Source of the DNA: Peltaster fructicola
Lineage: Eukaryota > Ascomycota > Dothideomycetes
Assembly: GCA_001592805.2 (NCBI GenBank)
Contig: CP051139.1
Coordinates: forward strand, 1,426,001-1,490,000
Length of the DNA: 64,000 nt
Direction: 5' to 3'
Each line of letters starts with the position of its first letter. Position 1 is the first letter of the stretch. Positions 42,536 through 52,109 of this stretch are shown piece after piece. A program made the position numbers and the translations under genes. Below the pieces are notes generated by a model, which ran no database searches, had not been told where the DNA came from, and saw only the letters and a program-made list of their open reading frames with translations.

Positions 42536-43654
42536 TTAGTATGCAGGGTCTGGCGTAAAGAGCATTGCACGCAGAGCTCGTGTTAACATAGGCGTTGCCG
42601 TTTGAAAGGGCATATCGACGATTGTCAGCTTATGGATGTGATCCATGTCCTCGCGAACCTGCTCAGCTGTGATGCCTTGAGCGACTGCGCTGCCAACGAG
42701 AAGATTACGAATTGCTCCGCAATCATCCATCTTGGCTTTGACGTGGCTGATGAGACGGAATCGCTTGTCAGCCCAGTTGACCTCGATCTGGTCCGGGTCA
42801 GTCTCAGTAATCGACACTAGGACACACTGATCCGTCTGGTGTGGAGGTACAGCTCGTTGCGCTTCGTTCATACCGGATACTCTGCCGCACCATACAGGAA
42901 CGACACCATGGCTACACTATTGGCGTTTCTATTCCTCGTGCCGGATCGTAGGTTGATGCCTACCAAGGTGCCGCCTCGAATGACAGCTACCAGGTCTCGA
43001 GACGATGTCTGGTTCGGCAGATTTGAGAAGTGTAAAGTCCTGTACACGATCTCCTCCAGCTCCATGCTCTTGGGTGAAGTGGCGGTTTCAAGTCCTGTGA
43101 ACTCATCCTCGCCACAGTAGTCATCGGTTAAAGAGAAGCCATAGCTGGTGCTACGTGGCTTCAGGTCCCGCAAACTTTGTACAAGGGACTGCTGCAAGAT
43201 CGACCAGAGTGGATATCATGAGGAATGTGTGCTCGTCTAGGTGCAAGTGATATTCCTTGGTGAATCAATGGTTGACGCTCGGTCGTCGTCCTGATCTCCT
43301 CCGACCAGAAGATCGAGAGTATCTTTAGTCACTCCGCCACTAAGAAGAGCTCGCATGAGCATCTCATATTCCTGCCTTTCGTGAAGCTGTTGTGTTTAGC
43401 AAGAACGAGAACCAATTCCTCGTTCCCTATCAGTGAATCGTACTCAGTCCGCCGAATCGTGACGAGATCATCGTGTGCATCACTATCGGCGTTCCTGTCG
43501 GTGTACTGTATTGAATCAGATGAGGCACAGCGACATATCAACCATATACGAAGTCTGCTCTTTGAAGTCTCTGATCAGTAATGTCTGGAAGTTTGTACAT
43601 GTATCTCTGCAGCAATGTCTCGAAACAAGTCTTGTCCGACGTGAATTGATCCAT
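42536..43654 (-). CDS. RRM-like fungal protein with uncertain middle exons
   Basis: The start ATG at 43654 gives MDQFTSDKTCFETLLQRYMY. A 44-nt intron (donor GTATAT) leads in frame to YTDRNADSDAHDDLVTIRRT. A later segment reads RQEYEMLMRALLSGGVTKDT, and the last two exons join across a 47-nt intron ending in GATCAG to give EYPCVLVSITETDPDQI. An RNA-recognition-type fold is suggested by RTLHFSNLPNQTSSRDLVAV, then IEVNWADKRFRLISHVKAKM and GAIRNLLVGS, which match a fungal RRM family related to Nrd1-type proteins as I remember it. The exon limits between about 43250 and 43480 are unclear. RNA binding is inference. Confidence 0.55.
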
Positions 43655-43803
43655 CGTCTCGTTATAGAAAAGTGTTGAAAGTGAGCCGCTCGCGGCGATG
43701 TTGTGTATAAAATGCTTGGCAGCTGCGGCTACTTCCCCTTAGGAAGGAGCCGTGCGCTATAACTTGCATCTTTTCCATCACAACACAACAGCACAACACT
43801 TCT

Positions 43804-45252
43804 ATGGATGGATTGCCATCAGGCATTAATCCGACACAGGTCCTCAGCAACACACAAAATGCCAGAAGCGATGCAATAAAGCAGCTGGCAGAGACTTCAA
43901 CGACGGGCAATGGTTCACTCGTCTCTCAGCTCCTGAGCAATCCCTTCTTTACCGCAGGTTTTGGTCTTGCCGGTATTGGCGCAGCTGTCAGATATGGATC
44001 ACTGGGACTGCGTAGAGGTGCAGAATTAGTCAAGCGTCGACTGCTGGTCGACCTTGAGATCACACGACACGATGAGAGCTATGAGTGGATGCTCAATTGG
44101 ATGACTCTACACTATCAACAACAGCTTGCGTCGCCTGCATCGAAGTATGGCATCATTGAGGGCGTTATACGACGACTCACTCCGGGCCTGCATCATCTGC
44201 AGATTCAGACTGCAAGGACCAAGAGCGCAAGCGGCTCAGAGCATACTGCCTTCTCTCTCGTTCCCGGCCATGGCCGACACATCCTTCGATACAAGAATGC
44301 GTTCATTGCAGTGAGTCGTGAGCGTGTAGGCAAGAGCTTCGATGCTTCTGGTCGGCCATTCGAGACCGTACGCTTCACCACACTGTATCATTACCGCCAC
44401 ATCTTCGAGGATATCTTCCGGGAGGCACACGAATTGGCAAACCAGCGCGTTGAGGGTAAGACTATCGTATACACAAGCCGCAACGTCGGATGGGATCCTT
44501 CCGGCTTGCCAAAGCGCAGACGACCGTTCGACTCGGTTGTACTTGAGGAAGGACTCTCCAACAAGATCTTGAACGACGTGCGCGAGTTCCTCCGAGCCAG
44601 GGAGTGGTATCTTGATCGCGGCATACCATACAGGCGTGGCTATCTCTTGTATGGTCCACCGGGTACTGGAAAGACCTCTTTTGTACAAGCATTAGCCGGA
44701 GCATTAGACTTCAACATTGCTATGCTGAGTCTGAGTCAGCGCGGTCTCACCGACGACCTACTCAATCACTTACTACTCAACGTCCCACCACGCACGCTTG
44801 TGTTGCTGGAAGATGCTGATGCAGCTTTCGTTAATCGGCGACAGCGAGATGAGGAAGGCTACACAGGTGCTACAGTGACCTTCTCGGGTCTATTGAACGC
44901 ACTTGACGGCGTGGCGAGCGCCGAGGAGCGCATTATATTCATGACGACCAATCACAAGGATCGTCTTGATGACGCTCTAATCCGACCAGGACGTGTTGAT
45001 ATGACGATTCACCTTGGGAACGCCACTCAATGGCAGATCGAAAAGCTATGGGATCGGTTTTATGCCCAGTACGATGACACGGGTGTCGCCAAGCAGCAGT
45101 TTCTCAAGCGTGCTGCAGAGCTTGATCTCGTCGGAAGGGTCAGCACTGCTGCACTGCAAGGTCTCTTTCTCTACAACAAAGATAACCCCGGCGGTGCTAT
45201 AGCCATGGTTGACGAGCTTGCTTCTATGTCAGAGGGGCGTGTGCATCACTGA
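43804..45252 (+). CDS. BCS1: BCS1, mitochondrial AAA translocase for the Rieske protein
   Basis: 482 residues, one exon. BCS1 moves the folded Rieske Fe-S protein across the inner membrane for complex III assembly. A membrane segment lies near residues 45-65 (NPFFTAGFGLAGIGAAVRYG), followed by the BCS1-specific domain (DESYEWMLNWMTLHYQQQL) with an internal targeting region. The AAA domain has RRGYLLYGPPGTGKTSFVQA (Walker A), LVLLEDADAAF (Walker B), IIFMTTNHKDRLDDALIRPG (sensor/Arg finger) and RVDMTIHLGNATQWQIEKL. It starts MDGLPSGINPTQ. Length and domain order match the yeast and Pezizomycotina proteins. Confidence 0.96.
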   Translation: MDGLPSGINPTQVLSNTQNARSDAIKQLAETSTTGNGSLVSQLLSNPFFTAGFGLAGIGAAVRYGSLGLRRGAELVKRRLLVDLEITRHDESYEWMLNWMTLHYQQQLASPASKYGIIEGVIRRLTPGLHHLQIQTARTKSASGSEHTAFSLVPGHGRHILRYKNAFIAVSRERVGKSFDASGRPFETVRFTTLYHYRHIFEDIFREAHELANQRVEGKTIVYTSRNVGWDPSGLPKRRRPFDSVVLEEGLSNKILNDVREFLRAREWYLDRGIPYRRGYLLYGPPGTGKTSFVQALAGALDFNIAMLSLSQRGLTDDLLNHLLLNVPPRTLVLLEDADAAFVNRRQRDEEGYTGATVTFSGLLNALDGVASAEERIIFMTTNHKDRLDDALIRPGRVDMTIHLGNATQWQIEKLWDRFYAQYDDTGVAKQQFLKRAAELDLVGRVSTAALQGLFLYNKDNPGGAIAMVDELASMSEGRVHH

Positions 45253-45429
45253 TGTTTGAGAGCACTGGCAGTAGCGAGGCTTGATTGCCGTTGTATAGTA
45301 GGAGATCCCTAGATCTATGTATAGTACGATAACCAAAGTGCTGGTCAGCTGTAATATAGTGGTCATTTCGTCGTCCTAAGTCATAAGCCATTAGTCCGCC
45401 GGAACACAGCGACTCGAGCGTCTTGGCGT

Positions 45430-46325
45430 TTAGTCCTTGAGACGGACGAGGGCGATCGGCGGTGCCCCATTACCCATGGGCTTCATTCTCAGCTGGACGA
45501 TCTTGGAAGCCACCACGAACTCGCGAAGACGTAGAAAGCCGCTTAATTGCGTGCGTTGAGGTCAGGTGACATTCTGACCAGAATAGCGCCGACATCTGCC
45601 AGGTTGACATAGTCTTCTTCGTAGATATTGCAACTGCTAATAGCTTTACGAAGACCGTCTACTGCCACTTGATCGAGTGGTCTGGAAGCAGGTTCGGGAC
45701 CGACCGCCTGATTAGCTGCTCGCAGTGGAAGGTGCTGATGTGGCATCAGTGCTCTTGGACCCGTTGGAGTAACTTGCCGTATATCTGATGTGCCATGTGA
45801 CTGTGGACTGACATCGTCAGGCAGCTCCGAAGCCGACTGAGGCATCAATGCTGGAGGCTCTTCCGGCTCGTCCTTCTGCACTGGCAGAGCATCGAAATAC
45901 ACAAACTCATCGAAGGCAGCTACAAGAGCTCGGGACGTATTGTTTCTGTCGCCAAAGCCATACACGGAGATGCCTTGCTCTCGCAGTCTAGCTGCGAGGC
46001 GTGTGAAGTCGCTGTCACTTGAGACGAGACAGAAGCTTGAGAAGCGGCCAGTGTAGAGGAGGTCCATAGCGTCGATGATCATGGCACCATCAGTGGCATT
46101 CTTGCCCGTCGTGTACGCGAATTGCTGAATAGGCACGATAGAATGCTCTAGCAGGCAATTTCTCCAGCTGTTCATCTGAGGACTGGTCCAGTCGCCACAG
46201 ATACGCTTTACACTGACCGTACCATACTTGGCTACTTCCGCCAGCAAGCCGGCAATGACCTTGGACGAGACATTGTCGCCGTCAATCAGAACAGCAAGAT
46301 GCTCACCAGCATTGTTAGTTCTCAT
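45430..46325 (-). pseudogene. NYN-domain (DUF88/LabA-like) protein with OST-HTH broken by an apparent frameshift
   Basis: The open frame from the ATG at 46325 encodes 260 residues to a stop at 45543. The N-terminal NYN/PIN-like nuclease domain is complete: LAVLIDGDNVSSKVIAGLLA, DGAMIIDAMDLLYTGRFSSF, LVSSDSDFTRLAARLREQG and YGFGDRNN, with the acidic residues expected for metal binding. After a linker, an OST-HTH/LOTUS-like domain begins (YEEDYVNLADVGAILVRMSP). The frame stops at NARN, but the next frame continues the fold at once (FLRLREFVVASKIVQLRM) to a stop at 45430-45432. A one-base loss near 45545-45552 would explain this, either real or a sequencing error. The nuclease half may still be functional. 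RNA processing or silencing is inference. Confidence 0.6.
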
Positions 46326-46603
46326 GTTGCTTGTTTAGTCAGACTAGGAGTTTAATGACAGAATGATGACTCCTGCCGTTTGAGCTCTAGCAGGAAAGAT
46401 GAAAGTATGACGTCGGCCCCACCACCCCTCCACATGGCGTACATGTACTTATCACAATACTGAATGTCCATTCAACCAAATCTTCGACACAGAACAACTA
46501 CGAACTACAGCTCTGCTTCCCCAGTATGTGTACTCAGATGCCGGTGTGAAAGCATTGCTAACATTAGAAGATCAACACCCACATCATCCCTCAGCATAAC
46601 ACA

Positions 46604-46816
46604 ATGTCTGCACCAAACGCAGGTCGTCAATCACCAGAGCCAGAGCGCCAGGCAGGTTCTCAGGGCAACGATCCACTCGCATCGAACGTGAACGACCAGG
46701 GAGGAGAGTCCAAGTCAAACGAGGCGAGCTCTGATACCTTGAAGAACCTTGAATCCAACCCAAAGCACATCCTCGATGATGCTTCAAAGGAGAAGAACAA
46801 GAAGGGATCGGCATAA
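46604..46816 (+). CDS. Small hydrophilic conserved fungal protein
   Basis: 70 residues, single exon, starting MSAPNAGRQSPEPERQAGSQ. The whole chain is polar and probably disordered, with a C-terminal amphipathic segment DTLKNLESNPKHILDDASKE and a Lys-rich end. I recall similar small proteins in many ascomycetes, often highly expressed, but no function. The ATG has A at -3 (ACAATG), and a CA-rich leader precedes it. It resembles hydrophilin-like or stress-associated proteins only in composition. Confidence 0.75.
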   Translation: MSAPNAGRQSPEPERQAGSQGNDPLASNVNDQGGESKSNEASSDTLKNLESNPKHILDDASKEKNKKGSA

Positions 46817-47006
46817 TCTGAGCATGCAACAGGCGACAGCTCATAGTGTCTGCGATGGTTAAAGGGCGCTGTACAGTATCAGCCAAAGCACAAGGCATTA
46901 CGCCATTCAATGAACATACTGATAATCGAGAAATCCAATTTCTCCGCGGCGTTGTTTTGCAGCTGCAATGGTTTTTGATACAACCTCAATGCCTCCTGTC
47001 CTTATC

Positions 47007-47753
47007 TCACCCTCTGCCACGCCCTCGTATGGTGGATCCTCGTGCTATACCACTAGTTGTGCCTCTGGAAATGCCACCTCTGCCTCGGACTGTCGTCGTT
47101 GATGATGGACCACGCGTGCTGGCACTCGTGCCAAGAGCTGTACCTCGTACACTTCTCGTCCTGCCAATGCCTCGTGTCTTTTTCTGCTGGTCTGCCTCTC
47201 GCTTGCGCGCTTCCTCTTCTTGCTTCCTCTGAGCAGCCTCACGTCTAGCATTCTCTTCAACCATCTTGCGTTGTGCGTCTGCTTGTCGACGCAAGTCCTC
47301 GCTCGCAATGTCTTCCAGGTCTTTTGTGGCACCTTGCCATCTTGAGTCTAGGATTAGACGTTGGTTATGCTCTGCTTGACTGAGAATGCTCGACCAGGTC
47401 TTGAGCAATGTCTTTGCCGAGTTCATGTTCGTCTGCATGGTCTGCAGATTGCTCTTAGCTGCGGTAAGAGACTGATTGAGGTTCTCAATTGTTGCGTTCA
47501 TCTGCTGCAACTGTGCGAGTTCTGTTTGGAGCGCTTCTTCTCTAGTACCGGGGCTGTCTGCGCTACCATTTGTAGACGGACCGGAATTGTGCTTTGATGC
47601 TTGAGGAGCTATAACCTTTGCTAGTCTGACAGGAAGAGGTCCTTCTGGTGTGGTCGATCGTCGGACTGGACTGTCGAAGAGCCCTTCTACGTCCGAATCA
47701 TCGTTCTCGAGAAGCCGTTGTGCATGGGCAGAGTCAACGGCACGTGCTGCCAT
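47007..47753 (-). CDS. DUO1: DASH/Dam1 complex subunit DUO1
   Basis: 248 residues from the ATG at 47753 (MAARAVDSAHAQRLLEND). The DASH complex forms rings on kinetochore microtubules and is found only in fungi. The family signature LLENDDSDVEGLFDSP near the start is followed by the conserved coiled coil: EALQTELAQLQQMNATIENL, NQSLTAAKSNLQTMQTNMNS and TLLKTWSSILSQAEHNQRLI. A second, charged coiled coil (ENARREAAQRKQEEEARKRE) precedes a Thr/Arg/Gly-rich tail of RGRGG-type repeats, which is longer than in yeast and could bind microtubules or RNA. An in-frame extension upstream lacks conserved features. Confidence 0.92.
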   Translation of the reverse strand: MAARAVDSAHAQRLLENDDSDVEGLFDSPVRRSTTPEGPLPVRLAKVIAPQASKHNSGPSTNGSADSPGTREEALQTELAQLQQMNATIENLNQSLTAAKSNLQTMQTNMNSAKTLLKTWSSILSQAEHNQRLILDSRWQGATKDLEDIASEDLRRQADAQRKMVEENARREAAQRKQEEEARKREADQQKKTRGIGRTRSVRGTALGTSASTRGPSSTTTVRGRGGISRGTTSGIARGSTIRGRGRG

Positions 47754-48202
47754 GCTTCCTACGCGTCGATACTGTGTCGGTTGTGCAGTCCGGGTAAGAC
47801 ATTGGTGTACTGATAGCAAGAGATCGCGGATGCGCGTCAGACAATGCGTAGAACACTGTCCTGATTCATACCTCTGAGAGCCTGTTTACTGTGTTGATAC
47901 CTCCCGGCAGGTCAAATAGACGTGGGTCAAAGCTTCGCGGCAGTTGACGCTAAGGATTGACGCCAGGCGAGTCCCTTGGACAGGAAGCTATCATTCCAAG
48001 GTTGCCCAGCCATCTCAATTGATTCATGCACAATCTTTTCCCCGTCATCACATCTCTCAGCTCATTATCGCGCCAGCATTGCCACCTCTGTCGAGACCTT
48101 CGTCCTGCGCAATAAGTGAACGCGTGTTGCTAACCACACCTGAGCTACGAAAGGGTCCCCTACTGCGGTCAACTAGGGACGCGACCACAATCACAAGACA
48201 CA
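47754..48202. promoter_or_regulatory. Divergent intergenic region, DUO1 / SP-rich protein gene
   Basis: About 450 bp between two divergent genes that both look cell-cycle related. Contains CGCG-bearing sites (for example TACGCGTCGA at about 47760) close to the DUO1 start, reminiscent of the ACGCGT element of G1/S genes. An open minus-strand frame at 48057-48344 lacks support. Confidence 0.4.
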
Positions 48203-49254
48203 ATGATGAGTACACGAGCTGCGACACCACCAGCGCAGCGCGGTATGAGCGTGCGCACACCAGAGGCGCCTCGCCATGGTCCCCTATTCGATACCAATGG
48301 GCCGCTGAGTCCACGGCGATCTCGTCGTGCGACAAGGAATCCATACAGCTCTTTCAGCAGTGGACCGACCACAACACCTCCACCACAGTCCTCCCCTCCC
48401 TCGCCGCCAATGTCTCCTCTTGCTACTGCTTCGTGCCGTTCGCCAATGACAAACAGACACAAACCTGGCGATAGAGCAAACAAGCGGCGGGCACCACAAT
48501 GGGACAGCGCAGGATTGCTTCTCACACCCGCAAAGACTCCAAAGACCCTTACACCACCATCCACCAATGTAGCGCGCAGGATCAACTTTCAGCTAGCAGA
48601 TCCATCTCACGCTATGCCCACACCTAGAAAGATGAAGAAACGCAGCGCAGCTGTTGAAGAGGTGGCAGTGTACAGCGATTGGAATGCGCGTGTGCCGACA
48701 GTGGATGAGAGTGCAGATAACCCTTTCAATGGACTACCGACACCAGCTTCGAGACCACGTCATCGTCGTCGCAAGGCCAGTCCAAAGCCTTTGACAGCAG
48801 ATATCTCGAACGAGGAAATGCGCGAGCGAGCTGATAATGACGAGGGATTGATCTTCACATTGTGAGTTGTCTTGGGATTGTAGGAAAAGCTTACTGATCA
48901 TGATGTAGTCGCGGCAAGCAGGTCTTCAGACCATACACAGACACCCTAACCAGCATCGAAGACACTGAGTCTCTTGGCTACAAGCCGATTCGCCGCAGTA
49001 CCAATCAACCCAGACGCCTCGATTTCGGCGCACCTCCTGCAGATGTCAACGACATTGACGAGGAAGCCCCGACTGACATTGAGGAAGAGCCGCAAGCAAA
49101 GGACGACACATCAGCCCCAAGCAGTCAAACACAGCCTGGCACAGAGAAGATAAATCCTTTCAGTGGTTGGGCTCGTACGAAGTCTTCCAGAAAGCGTGAA
49201 GTAGACACGGACGACAGTAACGACGTGTCGAAGAGAGCTAGAAGCGATCTTTGA
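48203..49254 (+). CDS. Disordered SP/TP-rich protein, possible CDK substrate, unknown function
   Basis: Two exons (48203-48861 and 48909-49254) across a 47-nt intron, giving 334 residues. The N-terminal half is rich in SP and TP sites (RTPEAPRHGPLFDTNGPLSP, TPPPQSSPPSPPMSPLA, TPAKTPKTLTPPSTN), typical of CDK or MAP-kinase targets. Two short conserved-looking segments follow: YSDWNARVPTVDESADNPFN and, across the splice join, DEGLIFTFRGKQVFRPY. The C-terminal part is acidic, then basic (KSSRKREVDTDDSNDVSKRA). The layout recalls fungal cell-cycle regulators, but I do not recognise the family and assign no function. Confidence 0.8.
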
Positions 49255-49441
49255 TTCAGTCGTCGATGGTCCACGCATGCGGAAAGAGGTTGAGCATATG
49301 ATACCCATGATAAGTCTACTACTTCAGACCGATGAATATAATGAATGTGCCGCATTCACCAGAGAATAGCCAGTGATCCTTGCTATATACAGACGCTCCT
49401 TATCGCTTCGTGTATGGCCTTGAATCCTTCTCGTATGCTGC

Positions 49442-50719
49442 TTACCGGCGGCCAAGATCAAGATTCAACACTTCTAGCATGTCGTCTTCATGATCTTGTC
49501 CTTGCACACCGAAGAATGGGAGGACAGCCTTATCGACTACAGCGCCCATCAGGTTCTCGATGATTCCGTTGAGCTCGTCGCCTGTTTGTGCAAAGTCTGG
49601 GAAAGCGTTGACCTCCAGCAACCAGGCCGTACCAGAGGCATCCACAAGGTAGTCAAGACCAAAGATCTCGAAGGCGTTTGGCAGCGGCTGGAAGTGTATA
49701 GATGATGTGCGAGCTGCCGCCTCGAACGTGAGCGATGTTGTCTTGCAAATCTGCTGCCATACATGCTGCTGCCAAGAATCCCGAATGTCCTCTGGTAAGG
49801 AGTCTAGTGTAGTCGGCAAGGCCCAGAACGCGTGGACGGCACCATCTCTTTTCCCATCTTCTTGACGACAAGTATTGGTGAGATGTGCGTCGAGCTCAGC
49901 ATTGGACGTCTCTATCTCAGGTGCAGCATAGGTCTTGCCGGCGAAAAGCGCTAGCATTGTTCTGTAGATGTACACCTTGAGGGCCCCTACGGCGAGCACA
50001 TAGACGCGAATGTGGAATTTGCGGTTCGCGGCTGCGTGCGATACCGGAAGCAGTAATGGGGGATGTATGTATGGCTGTGCAACAAAATGTCGAAGCTGCG
50101 AGGTCGTGATGTCGCTCTTCTGAGAATGCATAATTGATGTCTCTTCATTCGCACTATCATCCATGTCTTCCTCGTCTGATGGTGGGTCCCATTCCTCGAA
50201 AATGGCTGTAAGTTCTTCCTCTGAGCTGAATAGGCGTATGCCTTGGCCACGTTCACTCATACCAGGTTTCAGAATCCACCATTCGCGCTGGTCGTCCTTC
50301 AGAGCACTATTGCGGCCCCAGCTCTCATGTAGTTCGTATGCCTCTAGTAGAGCATCGTCCAGAAACTCCGCATAGTCTACCTCGAATTCGACACTTGGTT
50401 GTACATGCTTCTTCAGCTCTGATTCTGGGTTCTTGCTGAGCCAATGTGTTATCGTATTTGACAGGTAGTGCTTTCTTATCAAGGCTTTGCGAATGACATA
50501 GCTATTGGCGAGATCGGAGCGCGAGTTCTGCATGAGACGGTCGAAGTCGATCGACTCGTACTGTCGCCATTGAAGCAAGCGAGCGTTGTCCGGCACATCT
50601 TTGTGATTCGACAACAGGATCAGCAAATTCGTCGGCAGCTTCGCTCGTAGTGCAGTAAGTAGCAATGGCTGCACGTAGTCGTCTTCGTAGTCCACAAGAG
50701 CATAGACACTGCTGGTCAT
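49442..50719 (-). CDS. Tubulin-tyrosine-ligase-like (TTL) protein
   Basis: 425 residues from the ATG before MTSSVYALVDYEDDYVQPLL. An upstream ATG at 50782 would add 21 residues, but the family start favours 50719. TTL enzymes use ATP to ligate amino acids to proteins through an ATP-grasp fold. Visible pieces are SYVIRKALIRKHYLSNTITH, WWILKPGMSERGQGIRLFSS (nucleotide-binding loop) and KFHIRVYVLAVGALKVYIYR. The end has FEIFGLDYLVDASGTAWLLE with VNAFPDFAQTG carrying the metal-binding acids. An acidic insertion (DPPSDEEDMDDSANEETS) splits the grasp domain. Fungal members are like PBY1 of yeast; the substrate is unknown. Confidence 0.88.
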   Translation of the reverse strand: MTSSVYALVDYEDDYVQPLLLTALRAKLPTNLLILLSNHKDVPDNARLLQWRQYESIDFDRLMQNSRSDLANSYVIRKALIRKHYLSNTITHWLSKNPESELKKHVQPSVEFEVDYAEFLDDALLEAYELHESWGRNSALKDDQREWWILKPGMSERGQGIRLFSSEEELTAIFEEWDPPSDEEDMDDSANEETSIMHSQKSDITTSQLRHFVAQPYIHPPLLLPVSHAAANRKFHIRVYVLAVGALKVYIYRTMLALFAGKTYAAPEIETSNAELDAHLTNTCRQEDGKRDGAVHAFWALPTTLDSLPEDIRDSWQQHVWQQICKTTSLTFEAAARTSSIHFQPLPNAFEIFGLDYLVDASGTAWLLEVNAFPDFAQTGDELNGIIENLMGAVVDKAVLPFFGVQGQDHEDDMLEVLNLDLGRR

Positions 50720-50834
50720 AATGGCTAAGGCAAATTTGTGCTTGAAGCTGAAGTTGACCAAATTGGGTAAAGATACAGCCATCTTGCAGCGCGTCAGTTT
50801 CGTGTTATCCAATCAGAACTGATCAGCATGTGCT

Positions 50835-52109
50835 TCATTTTGCTGGTGTCTTGGTAAAGAATGAGCTCATTTTCTTCATGCCAGAGGTGTCTGCTTTCAT
50901 CAGCTTCTTGACACCGTGGCTCATACTCTTTTTGCGTTGTTCGTCCACTTCTTTCTTCCGTCGCTTCTCGTCGGCCTTGGCAGATTCCTCGTCATCGTCA
51001 AGCATTCGTTTCCTGCTGATGTTGTCACTGAGCGTTCGCAGTGCTTGAGCCTTCTGTCGAAGGCTATTGACGCGCTCTTCGTGCTCGCGTAGTGGCATAA
51101 AATCAATCGTCGTCTGCTGCTGTAATATCGTTTCGAGCTTGGCCTGCAGCGAGCTGCTGACGTATGATCTTAGCATGTAGTCCCAAGCAGTCCTTATACG
51201 CAGAAGGTGCACGACTTGATCTGAAGGCACATTCGTGAGGTCTGGCATGCTTGCAACAGAAGTAGCAGCTGTCTCTGTGCTACCAATAGAGGTCTCGGAA
51301 GAGAGGGAACTCTGCGATTCCTCGATTGAAGCTTCGTGTTGGTCTAGAGCAGAGTCGACAGCAGCAGTCGATGTAACTTGATCGATGTGCATAAAAGGTA
51401 TCTCGAGCGCTTGTTGTACAAAGCGCTGCTCAAGACTTGTTGGTAGGCCAAGTTCTGCCATGCGACCTGATTTCGCGAGTAGGACTCGTGCAACCTTGTC
51501 GATAGAGAGTTGATACATATCGTCATCGTTGTCCCCAAGACTAATGCTGGTAGATATCGTTGCCATGCGTCGTCCGAGGTTCTGAAGTGTCCTAGCGAAA
51601 GCAGGCTGCCTTAGCAATTGCTGAAGATGACCATATCCGCTGAGTTGCTCGTTGAAAATGTAATCCATGCTTGACAGATATGAGTTATGGTTGTCCTGAG
51701 ATTCGAGCATCATCGGCAAGAGAATGAACAATGGATCGAGAGGCGTTGCCACCAACAGATCAGGCCGGCGCAACACGTAGCCTCGATCGTCTGGCTGCCC
51801 GACAGGGGCATCGGTCTTGCTATCGACTCTGTTCGGTGCTAATAGCCAGCTGCGTGAGCTACTTTCGCTTGCGACATTGGCGAATTCGAAGAAGCCCTGT
51901 TCCGGACAGAGCAAGATTCGCATTACTGTCGTAGCCTTTCGGCCAGGTACCGTCACAATGCGTGCTTCCGGGGAGAGATTGTTCGGCATGATGAACAGGG
52001 TGGGAGGACTCGCGACAGTTGGCTCCATCGATCGTGTCTGCGTGGCTGCTGCTTTCACATCTGCAGCTCCAGTGGCCGGCCTGCTGGCCTTCTTTGTGCG
52101 TGTCTTCAT
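50835..52109 (-). CDS. RNH202: Ribonuclease H2 subunit B (RNH202)
   Basis: 424 residues, one exon. RNase H2 removes ribonucleotides and R-loops from DNA; subunit B links the catalytic subunit to PCNA. After a basic N-terminus (MKTRTKKASRPATG) the triple-barrel region contains LFIMPNNLSPEARIVTVPG, and then YVLRRPDLLVATPLDPLFIL, a family hallmark. A helical region follows (LRIRTAWDYMLRSYVSSSLQ). The C-terminus is charged, KSMSHGVKKLMKADTSGMKK, and ends MSSFFTKTPAK. SSFF there fits the aromatic end of a PCNA-interacting motif although the first residue is not Gln. The middle is Ser/Glu-rich and lengthened relative to yeast. Confidence 0.92.
   Translation of the reverse strand: MKTRTKKASRPATGAADVKAAATQTRSMEPTVASPPTLFIMPNNLSPEARIVTVPGRKATTVMRILLCPEQGFFEFANVASESSSRSWLLAPNRVDSKTDAPVGQPDDRGYVLRRPDLLVATPLDPLFILLPMMLESQDNHNSYLSSMDYIFNEQLSGYGHLQQLLRQPAFARTLQNLGRRMATISTSISLGDNDDDMYQLSIDKVARVLLAKSGRMAELGLPTSLEQRFVQQALEIPFMHIDQVTSTAAVDSALDQHEASIEESQSSLSSETSIGSTETAATSVASMPDLTNVPSDQVVHLLRIRTAWDYMLRSYVSSSLQAKLETILQQQTTIDFMPLREHEERVNSLRQKAQALRTLSDNISRKRMLDDDEESAKADEKRRKKEVDEQRKKSMSHGVKKLMKADTSGMKKMSSFFTKTPAK

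Noticed and set aside
48057-48585. Minus-strand frames across the start of the SP-rich gene
   Set aside because: They are antisense to the SP/TP-rich exon, which has a supported splice join, and show no domain.
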